A DNA stretch of 64,000 nucleotides. It comes from Burkholderiales bacterium PBB1 (lineage in GTDB: Bacteria; Pseudomonadota; Gammaproteobacteria; Burkholderiales; Burkholderiaceae_C). The stretch lies in NCBI GenBank assembly GCA_002255905.1, contig NKIN01000004.1:186001-250000 (forward strand), read 5' to 3'. The notes below the pieces were generated by a model. That model did no database searches, was not told the origin of the DNA, and saw nothing but the letters and a program-made list of their open reading frames with translations. This document shows, piece by piece, positions 18,234-26,076 of this stretch. A program made the position numbers and the translations under genes. Numbering within the stretch: the first letter of the stretch is position 1; every line of letters starts with the position of its first letter.

Positions 18234-19007
18234 CTACAACCCCGTGACGCGTCGGATAGCCCGAAAGTACAGGCCATCGCCGAGGTGGCTCAGCGCCTTC
18301 AGGAAACGCGTGAACCGCTTCGGGAAATGGATTTCGAACTCCCCCGCCGCCCAGCCGGCCAGCATCTCCTGCGCAGCCTCTTCAGGCTGGATCAGCGCCG
18401 GCATCTTGAACTCGTTCTGTGCTGTCAGCGGTGTCTCGACGAAGCCCGGGCAGATCACCGACACGCCAACGCCCTGCGGCTGCAGATCGAGGTACAGCGT
18501 CTGCGCCAGATTGATCAGCGCCGCCTTGGTCGGCCCGTAGGCCAGCGCATTCGGCAGGCCGCGGTAGCCTGCGACGCTCGCCACCAGGCTGATGTGCCCC
18601 GACTTCTGCCGCAGCAGCACCGGCAACACCGCGTCCAGCATGTACAGCGCGCCGACGTAGTTGACCTTGTCGTGCTGCAGCATCTGATCCAGATCGAAGG
18701 CGGTCGCGCGCAAGGCCGCGTAATGCCCGGCGCAGTACAGCGCCATGTCCAGCCGGCCGAAGCGCGCGACGATGCGCTGCACAGCGCGGGCCATGGCCTC
18801 GCGGTCGGTGGCGTCGAGCGGGATGCCCAGGCTGTCCGCATGCGCAGCTTCGAACGCCGCGAGGGCTGCCGCATTGCGCGCCGACACGATCACCTTCGCG
18901 CCGCGTGCATGCAGCAGTTGCGCCGTGGCAAGGCCGATGCCGCTCGAGGCCCCGACCAACCAGACCACGCGGCCATGCCAGTCGCTGATGCGTGGGTTCA
19001 AGGACAT
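18234..19007 (-). CDS. Short-chain dehydrogenase/reductase
   Basis: A 257-residue SDR with the cofactor motif GASSGIG, a CAGHY segment in place of NAG, and the catalytic Ser...YGPTK (Tyr-x-x-x-Lys) arrangement. It would oxidise or reduce a hydroxyl or keto group with NAD(P)H; the substrate is unknown. SDR genes of this kind accompany FAD oxidase, DUF1365 and CFA-synthase genes in other proteobacteria, which suggests a lipid-linked substrate. A 109-bp gap with two hairpins separates it from the DUF3833 gene. Confidence 0.87.
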   Translation of the reverse strand: MSLNPRISDWHGRVVWLVGASSGIGLATAQLLHARGAKVIVSARNAAALAAFEAAHADSLGIPLDATDREAMARAVQRIVARFGRLDMALYCAGHYAALRATAFDLDQMLQHDKVNYVGALYMLDAVLPVLLRQKSGHISLVASVAGYRGLPNALAYGPTKAALINLAQTLYLDLQPQGVGVSVICPGFVETPLTAQNEFKMPALIQPEEAAQEMLAGWAAGEFEIHFPKRFTRFLKALSHLGDGLYFRAIRRVTGL

Positions 19008-19017
19008 GACGGCGCCC

Positions 19018-19055
19018 CGATCGACGGGGTCGTCGATCGACCCTCCGAGAGGGTC
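19018..19055. repeat. Two tandem hairpins between DUF3833 and SDR genes
   Basis: Two perfect inverted repeats lie side by side: CGATCGAC/GTCGATCG (8-bp stem, 6-nt loop) and GACCCTC/GAGGGTC (7-bp stem, 3-nt loop). They occupy the only long gap inside the leftward operon. No T tract follows, so an RNA-processing or stability role is more likely than termination. Confidence 0.5.
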
Positions 19056-19116
19056 GGGCCTTGCTTGGGGCGGCCCGGCGCGGCGGCCCGCGCGCTGCCA
19101 ACAGCCAGACGGGTCC

Positions 19117-19650
19117 TCATGGTTTGTAAAAGGACAGCGTCACATCACCCAGCCGCACTCCGAACTTGCTCATCACCGCCTTGTTCAGCATCACGTGCTC
19201 GTCCATCAGGTACATCCAGTCATCGAACTGCACCTCGTAGGTCTTGCCGTCGACCGGCAGGTTCAGCGTGTAGCTCCACTGGAATGCGTTGCCCGCGCTC
19301 TGGCCCTGGGCCGTGCCGACCACATCGGCGGCGGTACCGGTGTAGCGCCCGTTGGGCAGCTTCTTCAGGTACCAGATGCGCTGCTGCTTCTCGCCGTCGT
19401 TGTAGGTGAATCGCTCGTCGAGCACGCCATCGTCGCCTTGCCAGCTGCATTTCATCAGCACGGTGAAGCGGCGCACCACCTTGCCCGAGCGGTCGGTGAA
19501 CAGCCCGTGCGCGGTGATGTCGCCATCGAAGTAGGCCTTCAGATCGAGCACCGGCTTTTCGGCGGCGTAATCGGCCGGCGTCGGTCCGGCACAGGAAGCC
19601 AGCAAGGCCAGGGCAGCCACGGCCAGCGCTCGCGTCAAGAATCTGTTCAT
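19117..19650 (-). CDS. DUF3833 lipoprotein
   Basis: A 177-residue lipoprotein with signal peptide and lipobox LASC near residue 20. The body matches the DUF3833 family as I recall it: LDLKAYFDGDITAHGLF, FTVLMKCSWQGD, LPNGRYTGTAADVVG, and a closing DEHVMLNKAVMSKFGVRLGDVTLSF. Members sit in clusters with CFA-synthase-like and FAD-oxidase genes and have no assigned reaction. The start overlaps the end of the MFS gene by four bases. Confidence 0.85.
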   Translation of the reverse strand: MNRFLTRALAVAALALLASCAGPTPADYAAEKPVLDLKAYFDGDITAHGLFTDRSGKVVRRFTVLMKCSWQGDDGVLDERFTYNDGEKQQRIWYLKKLPNGRYTGTAADVVGTAQGQSAGNAFQWSYTLNLPVDGKTYEVQFDDWMYLMDEHVMLNKAVMSKFGVRLGDVTLSFYKP

Positions 19651-20978
19651 GGTGTTTTCCGGGCGTGGTGGATCAGCAGGAGGTACAGCAACAGGGCCGC
19701 GCCCGCTTTCAGCAGGCAAGGCAACAGGCAATAGGCGGTGGTCAACGCAGACAGGGCCTGCGGGCTGTCGCTGCCGGGTGCGTAGCCGAACCATGACAAG
19801 GCAGGCAGCGCCACGCCAGCAGCCAGCGCTAGGTTCAGTTTGGTCGCGAAATTCCACCAGCCGAAGTACGCGCCCTCCGACTGCGCGCCATGCCCCGCGC
19901 GCTGGATCACACCGGCAAGGATGGCACTGGGCAAGGTCAGGTCGGCACCGAGCGCGATGCCGCTGAGCGTGCACACGACGGTATAGGCGACCACGTCGCC
20001 CGCGCCCAGTGTCGTCGCGCCGCTGAACACCGCGATGGCCAGAACCATGCTGATCAGCCACGCGCGCTCCAGCCCAACCCAGCGCACCGCCCGCACCCAC
20101 AGCGGGATCGACAACGCGCCCGCCGCGAAATAGCTCGCAAGAAACAAGGGCTCGAACGACGATGCCTGCAGTCGGTCGCGGATGAAGAACAGCACCAGCG
20201 TTGCTGGCACAGCACTCGCGATGCCATTCACCAGGTACACCGTCAGCAAACGCCGGAACGCTGGTGTCGCGAACGGCAGGCGCATCGATACCGGGCGCGC
20301 CGAAGGACTGGACGGGGCCGGTGTCGGCGCAGCGCGCAGGCACAGCACCCCGATGGCCAGCACCACCGCGAACACGCCGGTTGTCACCGCCATTCCCGTC
20401 AGCGATGGCAGCACACTGGCGACCAGCACGCCGACCAGCGCCAGGCCCTCCCGCCAAGCGACGATGCGCGCCCGCTGCGGCGCATCGCCGCCGAGCCGCG
20501 CGCCCCACGACTGGTGCACCACCGTGACGACGCTGTAACCGAGGTAGGTCACCGCCAGCGTCACGGCGCACCACACCAGCAAGGCCGATTCGCCCCGGAC
20601 TTGCGGAAAGAACAGTGCGGCGAAGCCGGCTGCCAGCACCACAGCTGCCATCAGGATCACCCACCAGGCGCGCCGGCCTCCGAGAGCAAGCCATCCGTCG
20701 GCGGCCCGCCCGATCAGCGGATCGGCAACAGCATCGAGTGCCCGCGCCCCCAGCAGCACCGCGCCCAAGGTGCCCAGTGGAATGCCGAACTCGGTGGCGT
20801 AGTGGTTGGGCAGCACCACGTAAAGCGGCAACGCCACGAAAGCCAGCGGCAAGCCCAGCGCACCGTAGCGCACGCCTTGTCGCCAACGTACCGAACCGAC
20901 ATCGCCGCTGTCGGCCGGGAAAGCGTCCGGGTCGATCGTGGCCGCCTCGTGGCGGCGGGCGGCGGCGTGCGAGGTCAC
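19647..20978 (-). CDS. MFS transporter of the lipid-remodelling operon
   Basis: A 443-residue transporter with 12 predicted helices, similar in layout to the glycoside-pentoside-cation (MelB-like) group: LGARALDAVADPLIGRAADG and GGRRAWWVILMAAVV in the first half and YFGWWNFATKLNLALAAG in the second. The role here is probably export or flipping of a lipid-related compound, by context only. It lies 11 bp after the chalcone-isomerase-like gene and overlaps the DUF3833 gene (ATGA). Confidence 0.82.
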   Translation of the reverse strand: MTSHAAARRHEAATIDPDAFPADSGDVGSVRWRQGVRYGALGLPLAFVALPLYVVLPNHYATEFGIPLGTLGAVLLGARALDAVADPLIGRAADGWLALGGRRAWWVILMAAVVLAAGFAALFFPQVRGESALLVWCAVTLAVTYLGYSVVTVVHQSWGARLGGDAPQRARIVAWREGLALVGVLVASVLPSLTGMAVTTGVFAVVLAIGVLCLRAAPTPAPSSPSARPVSMRLPFATPAFRRLLTVYLVNGIASAVPATLVLFFIRDRLQASSFEPLFLASYFAAGALSIPLWVRAVRWVGLERAWLISMVLAIAVFSGATTLGAGDVVAYTVVCTLSGIALGADLTLPSAILAGVIQRAGHGAQSEGAYFGWWNFATKLNLALAAGVALPALSWFGYAPGSDSPQALSALTTAYCLLPCLLKAGAALLLYLLLIHHARKTP

Positions 20979-20989
20979 GGGCAGAGCGC

Positions 20990-21574
20990 TCAGGAGCCGT
21001 TCGGGGCGCCGGCCAGCAACGCCTCGCGCAGCCGGGGCTCGGAGGTGCGTGTCGACAGCCAGATGCCGAAGAACAGCCGTGTGAATTCGGCGTCGCGGAT
21101 CTCGCCGGTGAGCCTGCCGTTGACGAAATAGCGCGCCGCCACGCCGGGCACCTGCACGCCGGTCGTGCGATCGCCCGCGGCGACGTTCGGGAAGGCCTGC
21201 TTCATGGCGTTCAGCCAGCGGGTCGCTTTCTCAGGGGCGATCGGCCCGCTGCGCCGCATTTCCTCGATCGAGCGTTCGGCGATGTCGACGTTGTCGAAGC
21301 CGCGCGCATATTCAAGTTCAAGCGCCAGTGGCACCTGGTCGTAGCGCGCCACGTCGAATTCGGGCCCGGCCCACAGCCTCGCGTCGTAGACGTGGAACAG
21401 CATGAACGTCAATCGACCACTGCCGAGCAGCCGCGCGCCCGGCAATTCACTGCGCACCTCGGGCGGCAGGGGCGGCACCGATCGGGCCAGCGCTGGCGTG
21501 AGGGCAGCGCACGCCAGTGGCCAAGCCAGCAGCGCCCGGCGGTGGCTGTCGACGGTGGAGTGCGGTCTCGTCAT
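20990..21574 (-). CDS. Chalcone isomerase-like exported protein
   Basis: A 194-residue protein whose body (VRSELPGARLLGSGRLTFMLFHVYDARLW split over two strands, then YARGFDNVDIAERSIEEMRR and RYFVNGRLTGEI) fits the chalcone-isomerase-like family of bacteria, a fold that binds fatty acids in plant relatives. An RR pair before a hydrophobic stretch suggests a Sec or Tat signal peptide. The ATG at 21574 is chosen; it begins one base after the CFA-synthase stop codon. Confidence 0.75.
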   Translation of the reverse strand: MTRPHSTVDSHRRALLAWPLACAALTPALARSVPPLPPEVRSELPGARLLGSGRLTFMLFHVYDARLWAGPEFDVARYDQVPLALELEYARGFDNVDIAERSIEEMRRSGPIAPEKATRWLNAMKQAFPNVAAGDRTTGVQVPGVAARYFVNGRLTGEIRDAEFTRLFFGIWLSTRTSEPRLREALLAGAPNGS

Positions 21575-21575
21575 C

Positions 21576-22802
21576 TCAGTCGCGTTGCAGGGTGAACTGC
21601 ATGACATCGGTGTTGCCCATCGTGAACGCAGCCTCGCAGTAGGCGAGGTAGAACTCCCAGATGCGCATGAAGCGACTGTCGAAGCCGAGCTGGCGCACCG
21701 GCCCTTCCTGGCTCAGAAATCGTTGCCGCCAGCGCAGCAGCGTCTCGGCGTAGTCCAGCCCGAAAGCCAGCTCGCCCACCACGCGCAGGCCCGCGCGGGC
21801 CGCGGCCTTGCGAAACTCGGTCGGGCTGGGCAACAACCCGCCGGGAAAGATGTACTGCTGGATGAAGTCGGTGGAGTGAACGTAGCGCTCGAACAGGTCG
21901 TCGCGGATCACGATGCTCTGCACACAGGCCTTGCCGCCAGGCTTCAGCTGGGCGCTGACGGTGTCGAAGAAGCTGGGCCAGTACTCGCGACCCACCGCTT
22001 CGAACATCTCGATCGAGGCAATCGCGTCGAACGGCGCATCGCTGCCGGTGTTCAGCTCGCGGTAATCCTGGAAACGCAGGTCGCCGGGCAAGGCTGCATC
22101 GGCGAGGCGCTTCTGTGCCCATGCAAGCTGCTCGCTCGACAGCGTGACGCCCGTGACGGTGGCCCCGAATTCGCGTGCGGCGCATTCGGCCAGCGCACCC
22201 CAACCGCAGCCGATCTCCAGCACCCGGTCACCCGGCTTGACGCCGCACTCGGTGAGTGCGCGCCGGACTTTGGCCCATTGGGCCTCTTCCATCGGTCGCG
22301 CGCGGTCACCTTCGAACCAGGCGCTGGAGTAGTTCATCGTCGGGTCCAGCCACAGTCGATAGAACTCGTTGCCAAGGTCGTAGTGCGCGTGGATGTTCTT
22401 CTTGCTGCCCGAACGCGAATTGCGATTCAGCCAGTGCTTCGCGCGGTACAACAGTGCACCCCACCAGCTTCCGTAGACGAGGGATTCGACCTCGCTGCGG
22501 TTGGCGATCAGCAGCTTGAGCAGTGCCACCGGGTCGGGGGATGTCCAGTCGCCCGCAATGAAGCTTTCGGCAAAGCCGATGTCGCCAGAGCGGATCGTGG
22601 CCCCGCAGACGTTCCAGTTGACCAGACGCATGCTGGCGCGCAGTCCGCCATCGACGGCCTGGCCGACATGCAGGCCGCTGCCATCGGGCAACTGGATGTC
22701 CAGCGTGCCGTGCTTCAGATTCTTCAGCAGCCCGAACACGGCGCGGGCGGCCGCCGGAGCGGTGTCGGGCAGGGTCGCAGGGGAAAGTGTGGTGGTGCTC
22801 AT
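21576..22802 (-). CDS. Cyclopropane-fatty-acid-synthase-family methyltransferase
   Basis: A 408-residue SAM-dependent enzyme of the CFA synthase family, which methylates or cyclopropanates double bonds in membrane phospholipids. Seen are KKNIHAHYDLGNEFYRLWLD, the SAM-binding VLEIGCGWGALAE, YRELNTGSDAPFDAIASIEMFEAVG and the C-terminal FDSRFMRIWEFYLAYCEAAF. Homologues in photo-oxidative-stress clusters include the UfaM-type methyltransferases of furan fatty acid synthesis, so the product could be a methylated or furan lipid instead of a cyclopropane. The ATG at 22802 is preferred over a GTG one codon earlier. Confidence 0.92.
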   Translation of the reverse strand: MSTTTLSPATLPDTAPAAARAVFGLLKNLKHGTLDIQLPDGSGLHVGQAVDGGLRASMRLVNWNVCGATIRSGDIGFAESFIAGDWTSPDPVALLKLLIANRSEVESLVYGSWWGALLYRAKHWLNRNSRSGSKKNIHAHYDLGNEFYRLWLDPTMNYSSAWFEGDRARPMEEAQWAKVRRALTECGVKPGDRVLEIGCGWGALAECAAREFGATVTGVTLSSEQLAWAQKRLADAALPGDLRFQDYRELNTGSDAPFDAIASIEMFEAVGREYWPSFFDTVSAQLKPGGKACVQSIVIRDDLFERYVHSTDFIQQYIFPGGLLPSPTEFRKAAARAGLRVVGELAFGLDYAETLLRWRQRFLSQEGPVRQLGFDSRFMRIWEFYLAYCEAAFTMGNTDVMQFTLQRD

Positions 22803-22857
22803 CACGTCGAAGGCAGAGAGGCAGCAAAAACTGAAAGCATAAAAGCAGGGCGCGCTT

Positions 22858-23670
22858 TCAGCGCGTCACGAACACGGCAGGTGGTGAGGGTTTGCGCCAG
22901 AACGGCACCCGCTTGACCCACAGGCGCAGCGCCTGCCAGTGGATCCGGCCGATCACCCCCAACGTCATCAGCGGCATGCCGAAGAAGGCCCGACGCAGGC
23001 TGCGCGCCGACATCACTTCAAGCTCGCCTGACACGCTGGTCTGGATCAGCGCACCGAGCTCGTCGTCGTGGTCGATGCGGGCCACTGTCCTCGCGATCAC
23101 ATTACGCCCCATGCCGCTCGTTGGATGCGCGGTGCTGTGCATGAAGCGGAACCGATAGTGTCCGTTCACCGCGCAGAACGGGGACACATGGAACACCTTG
23201 GTGGCTGTCTGTTCCCTGCCGTAGCCGAGTTGCGGTCCGTGCAGCAGGTAGCAATGCCGCTCGCCGAAGGTGTTGTTGACCTCGACCACCACCGCCGCCA
23301 ACGTACCGTCCGTGCGATGGCAGTACCAGAAGCTCACCGGTTTGAAGGTGTGGCCGAGCACGCGTGGATAGCAGTGCAACCAGACCTCGCCGCGCGCGTC
23401 GGTGATGCCGTCACGCAGCAGCAGTTCATCGAGCCAGGCCAGGCAGTCGGCGCGGCCATCACCATGGTCGCGATCGTGAAAGCTGATCAGCCCGAAGCGG
23501 TTGCGTGCCAGTGCCGCATGCGGTTCAGCCCGAAGCCGGCGCAGGGGCAGCATCAGAAAGTACGTCGGGTAGGCAAAGCGGTTCAACGCCGGTCGCAACC
23601 GGGTGTGGCGCACCTGCCCGAAGCCGATCAATGGGTCAGGCAGTGCGGTGTTGGCGAGGCTCACGGTCAT
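22858..23670 (-). CDS. DUF1365 protein
   Basis: A 270-residue protein of the DUF1365 family: GQVRHTRLRPALNRFAYPTYF at the start, LGHTFKPVSFWYC and FHVSPFC in the middle. It is almost always found beside the FAD amine-oxidase-like protein and a CFA-synthase homologue. No catalytic mechanism is established to my knowledge. It overlaps the FAD gene by four bases (ATGA), so the two are translationally coupled. Confidence 0.92.
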   Translation of the reverse strand: MTVSLANTALPDPLIGFGQVRHTRLRPALNRFAYPTYFLMLPLRRLRAEPHAALARNRFGLISFHDRDHGDGRADCLAWLDELLLRDGITDARGEVWLHCYPRVLGHTFKPVSFWYCHRTDGTLAAVVVEVNNTFGERHCYLLHGPQLGYGREQTATKVFHVSPFCAVNGHYRFRFMHSTAHPTSGMGRNVIARTVARIDHDDELGALIQTSVSGELEVMSARSLRRAFFGMPLMTLGVIGRIHWQALRLWVKRVPFWRKPSPPAVFVTR

Positions 23671-24980
23671 GCGGCCACCGGCACGGGGCGTGGTTCGGTC
23701 TGGGCCCAGCGGCGGCGCAGCCCGTCGACCACCGCGAGACCGGACATCAGCCCGTCTTCATGGAAGCCGTAGCGTGTCCAGGCGCCACAGAACCAGGTGT
23801 GCGCCTCGCCCTGCAGCGACGGCACCCGCTGCTGCGCTGCGATCGCGGCGGCGTCGAATACCGGGTGGGCGTAGTCGTACTCACCCTGCACGGTGTCTGC
23901 GCGCGGTTCGCTGATCGGATTGAGGGACACCACGACCGGTGTCTTGAAGGGCAGCGGTTGCAACCGGTTGATCAGGTAGTGCAGGCAGACTGCGGTCGAC
24001 TCGCGCGAGCCGTTGCCGGCGCGCTCGTAGTTCCATGCCGCCCAGGCGATCTTGCGGCGTGGCAGCACAACGGCGTCGGTGTGCAGCACCGCGCGGTTGC
24101 GGTGATAGCGGATCGCGCCCAGCACTTCGCGCTCGGCCACAGTGGCATCGGCCAGCAGCGCCAGCGACTGGTCGCTGTGGCAGGCGAGCACGACCTCATC
24201 GAACAGCTCGGTGCCGTGGTCGGTGGCCACGCTGACGCGGCCACCGCTCGGCGAGCGCCGCACGCTGCGCACCGGCGTGTGGAGCCGTGCATCGGGAATG
24301 TGGCGCAACAGCTTCTCGACGTACTGCCGCGCGCCGCCTTGCACGGTGTACCAGCGCGGGCGGTTCGTCACCTGGATCAGCCCGTGGTTGTGGCAGAAGC
24401 GGATCATCGTGGCGATGGGAAACCGCAGCATCTGATCGGTCGGACACGACCAGATGCAGCCGATCATCGGCAGGAAATACCAGTCGCGAAACTCGACGCT
24501 GAAGCGGTGATCGGCCAGGAAATCGCCAATGGCTTGTTGCTGCTCAATGGCCGTCCCGTGCTCTGCCAGCTCAGTGGCCAGGCGATTGAAGCGTGTCAGG
24601 TCGCGCAACATCCGCCAGAAGGCGGGGCGCATCAGGTTGCGGCGCTGCGCGAACACGCTGTTCAGGTCGCTGCCGCTCCACTCCAGGTCGATGTCGGGCA
24701 CCTGAACCGAGAACGACATGTCCGACAGCGCTGTGGGCACCTGCAAGTCGCCGAACAGCGCGATCAGCTTCGGGTAGGTGCGCTCGTTGAAGACGAGGAA
24801 ACCGGTGTCAACGCCATGCGTCTGGCCTTCGAGGGTGATGTCGACCGTGTGCGTGTGCCCACCGAAATAGGCCCCAGCTTCGAACAGCGTGACCTGCGCT
24901 TCGCCTGCCAAGGCGTGTGCAACCGACAGACCGGAGATGCCCGAGCCAACGACGGCGACGCGGCGGACGCCGTCAGACAC
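23667..24980 (-). CDS. FAD-dependent amine oxidase-like protein
   Basis: A 437-residue flavoprotein of the NAD/FAD-binding COG2907 type. The Rossmann motif VAVVGSGISGLSVAHAL is at the extreme N-terminus, followed by FEAG, GGHTHTVD and a C-terminal GAWTRYGFHEDGLMSG flavin segment. It probably oxidises a lipid or lipid-linked substrate with DUF1365. The start is GTG at 24980: AGGAGG lies 8 bases before it. A farther ATG at 25010 would overlap a hairpin with T tract and has no such site. It is the first gene of the eight-gene leftward operon. Confidence 0.92.
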   Translation of the reverse strand: MSDGVRRVAVVGSGISGLSVAHALAGEAQVTLFEAGAYFGGHTHTVDITLEGQTHGVDTGFLVFNERTYPKLIALFGDLQVPTALSDMSFSVQVPDIDLEWSGSDLNSVFAQRRNLMRPAFWRMLRDLTRFNRLATELAEHGTAIEQQQAIGDFLADHRFSVEFRDWYFLPMIGCIWSCPTDQMLRFPIATMIRFCHNHGLIQVTNRPRWYTVQGGARQYVEKLLRHIPDARLHTPVRSVRRSPSGGRVSVATDHGTELFDEVVLACHSDQSLALLADATVAEREVLGAIRYHRNRAVLHTDAVVLPRRKIAWAAWNYERAGNGSRESTAVCLHYLINRLQPLPFKTPVVVSLNPISEPRADTVQGEYDYAHPVFDAAAIAAQQRVPSLQGEAHTWFCGAWTRYGFHEDGLMSGLAVVDGLRRRWAQTEPRPVPVAA

Positions 24981-25041
24981 AGGGCTGTTCCTCCTGATGC
25001 ACCAAAACAAAAGCGGCGATGGTGTCCTGGAAGGACATCAT
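24973..25041 (-). CDS. Possible 22-residue leader peptide of the FAD operon
   Basis: A short frame (MMSFQDTIAAF... ending in EEQPCV) begins inside the hairpin at 25048-25012 and stops at 24973, overlapping the GTG start of the FAD gene. Ribosomes on it would disrupt the hairpin and could couple translation to the FAD gene. There is only a weak purine stretch before its ATG. It is offered as a hypothesis, not a confirmed gene. Confidence 0.25.
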   Translation of the reverse strand: MMSFQDTIAAFVLVHQEEQPCV

Positions 25042-25048
25042 CGCCGCT
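25012..25048 (-). terminator. Hairpin with T tract in the leader of the FAD operon
   Basis: A 16-bp stem with one G-T pair and a 5-nt loop. On the minus strand it is followed at once by TTTTGTTTT, the form of an intrinsic terminator. It ends 31 nt before the GTG start of the FAD gene. It either ends readthrough from gpx or acts as an attenuator in the operon leader. Confidence 0.65.
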
Positions 25049-25422
25049 CTGCATAAAGAGGCTGCACAGCGCCCGGGGGCGAATAACGGAGGGAGGAGGA
25101 ATGAAAACCGCCGCCGGATTTCGATCGGTCGTGCCGATGGGCTGTGCAACGCGAAACCGGTTACAAAGACACTCGCCAGCCGACACCTTTCAATTTCGGG
25201 AAAAACGTCTCTGCCGATAAACGCGAGTGTCGTCAAGCGTTGACAGTGATTATAGACATTAAAACGACACGGTGGTTCCCCTAGTTCCGCAGAGGTTTCT
25301 GGGTTTGGGCCAACTGGAGGTGGATCGTGCCGGTGTCCGCGGCCGTCAGAGGTGGATGTGGCGTAATGAACCATGCTGTCCAAAATGTAACTGAACGGTA
25401 TATCCGGGTTCGAGCGACGGTT
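25049..25422. other. Gene-free interval between gpx and the FAD operon leader
   Basis: About 370 bp with lower GC than the surroundings. Apart from the promoter/operator candidate at 25232-25254 I see no credible coding frame; the longest open frames are unsupported by ribosome sites or family similarity. The stretch is long for a leader in this genome and suggests a regulated untranslated region. Confidence 0.5.
25232..25254 (-). promoter_or_regulatory. Candidate promoter and operator of the leftward lipid operon
   Basis: On the minus strand TATAAT lies at 25254-25249, with no good -35 upstream. Just downstream, GTCAA-N3-TTGAC (25232-25244) is a perfect palindrome covering the expected start point. 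Such a position fits a repressor that blocks RNA polymerase, as CarH/LitR proteins do in the dark. The site has not been compared with known LitR operators. Confidence 0.45.
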
Positions 25423-26013
25423 TCACGGCGCGGCCAGCAGCTTTTCGATGGTCTCAATGAACGACTTGTCGTCGGGCGCGGTCAGTGCGCTGTAGCTCTC
25501 CACGGTCGTGCCGTCCTTGGCGATCACGTACTTGTGGAAATTCCAGCGCGGCGCCGAGCCGGTCGCCTTACGCAGTTCGGCGTACAGCGGATTGACATCA
25601 GCGCCGGCGCTGGTCGACACCCGGGTCTTGGTGAACATTGGAAACTTGACGCCGAACGTGCTGGAGCAGAACGCCGCAATCTCCTGGTTGCTTCCGGGCT
25701 CCTGGCTGCCGAAGTCATTGGATGGAAAGCCCAGAACCACCAGACCACGCTCCCGATACCGGGCATACAGGGCTTCCAACCCCTTGTATTGCGAGGTGAA
25801 GCCGCAGTAGCTGGCGGTGTTCACGACCACGACGACCTTGCCGCTGTACTGGCACAAGTTCTGCGGTTTTTCGTCCTGCAGGCGCAGCATGCTGCGGTCC
25901 AACAGCGCGGGACAGCCCGCGGCATGAGCGCTCGCCGCGCAACCCATCAGCAACCCGGCCGCAATCAGTGATTTCAGTCGGGTTCTGAGCACTCGGATGT
26001 TGAAGGCGTCCAT
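25423..26013 (-). CDS. Exported glutathione peroxidase family protein
   Basis: A 196-residue thiol peroxidase with an N-terminal signal peptide (cleavage near AHAAG). The family motifs are VVVVNTASYCGFTSQYKGL with the peroxidatic cysteine, FPSNDFGSQEPGS, and RWNFHKYVIAKDG. It would reduce hydrogen or lipid peroxides in the periplasm. It is divergent from the MerR-type photoreceptor gene with a 63-bp gap, so the two may share control. Peroxidases of this family occur in singlet-oxygen regulons. Confidence 0.9.
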   Translation of the reverse strand: MDAFNIRVLRTRLKSLIAAGLLMGCAASAHAAGCPALLDRSMLRLQDEKPQNLCQYSGKVVVVVNTASYCGFTSQYKGLEALYARYRERGLVVLGFPSNDFGSQEPGSNQEIAAFCSSTFGVKFPMFTKTRVSTSAGADVNPLYAELRKATGSAPRWNFHKYVIAKDGTTVESYSALTAPDDKSFIETIEKLLAAP

Positions 26014-26076
26014 ACAGTGTCCTGGTCAAGATGTCGGCAAGAAAGTATATTGCGACCACTGAGATCCTGACGCGCC

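Noticed and set aside
25049-25260. Cobalamin riboswitch in the lipid-operon leader
   Set aside because: No B12 box or the multi-helix aptamer pattern could be found, despite the B12-binding regulator nearby.
25321-25422. Possible small genes in the gpx 3' flank
   Set aside because: No ribosome-binding site, no codon-use signal and no recognisable protein in any frame.
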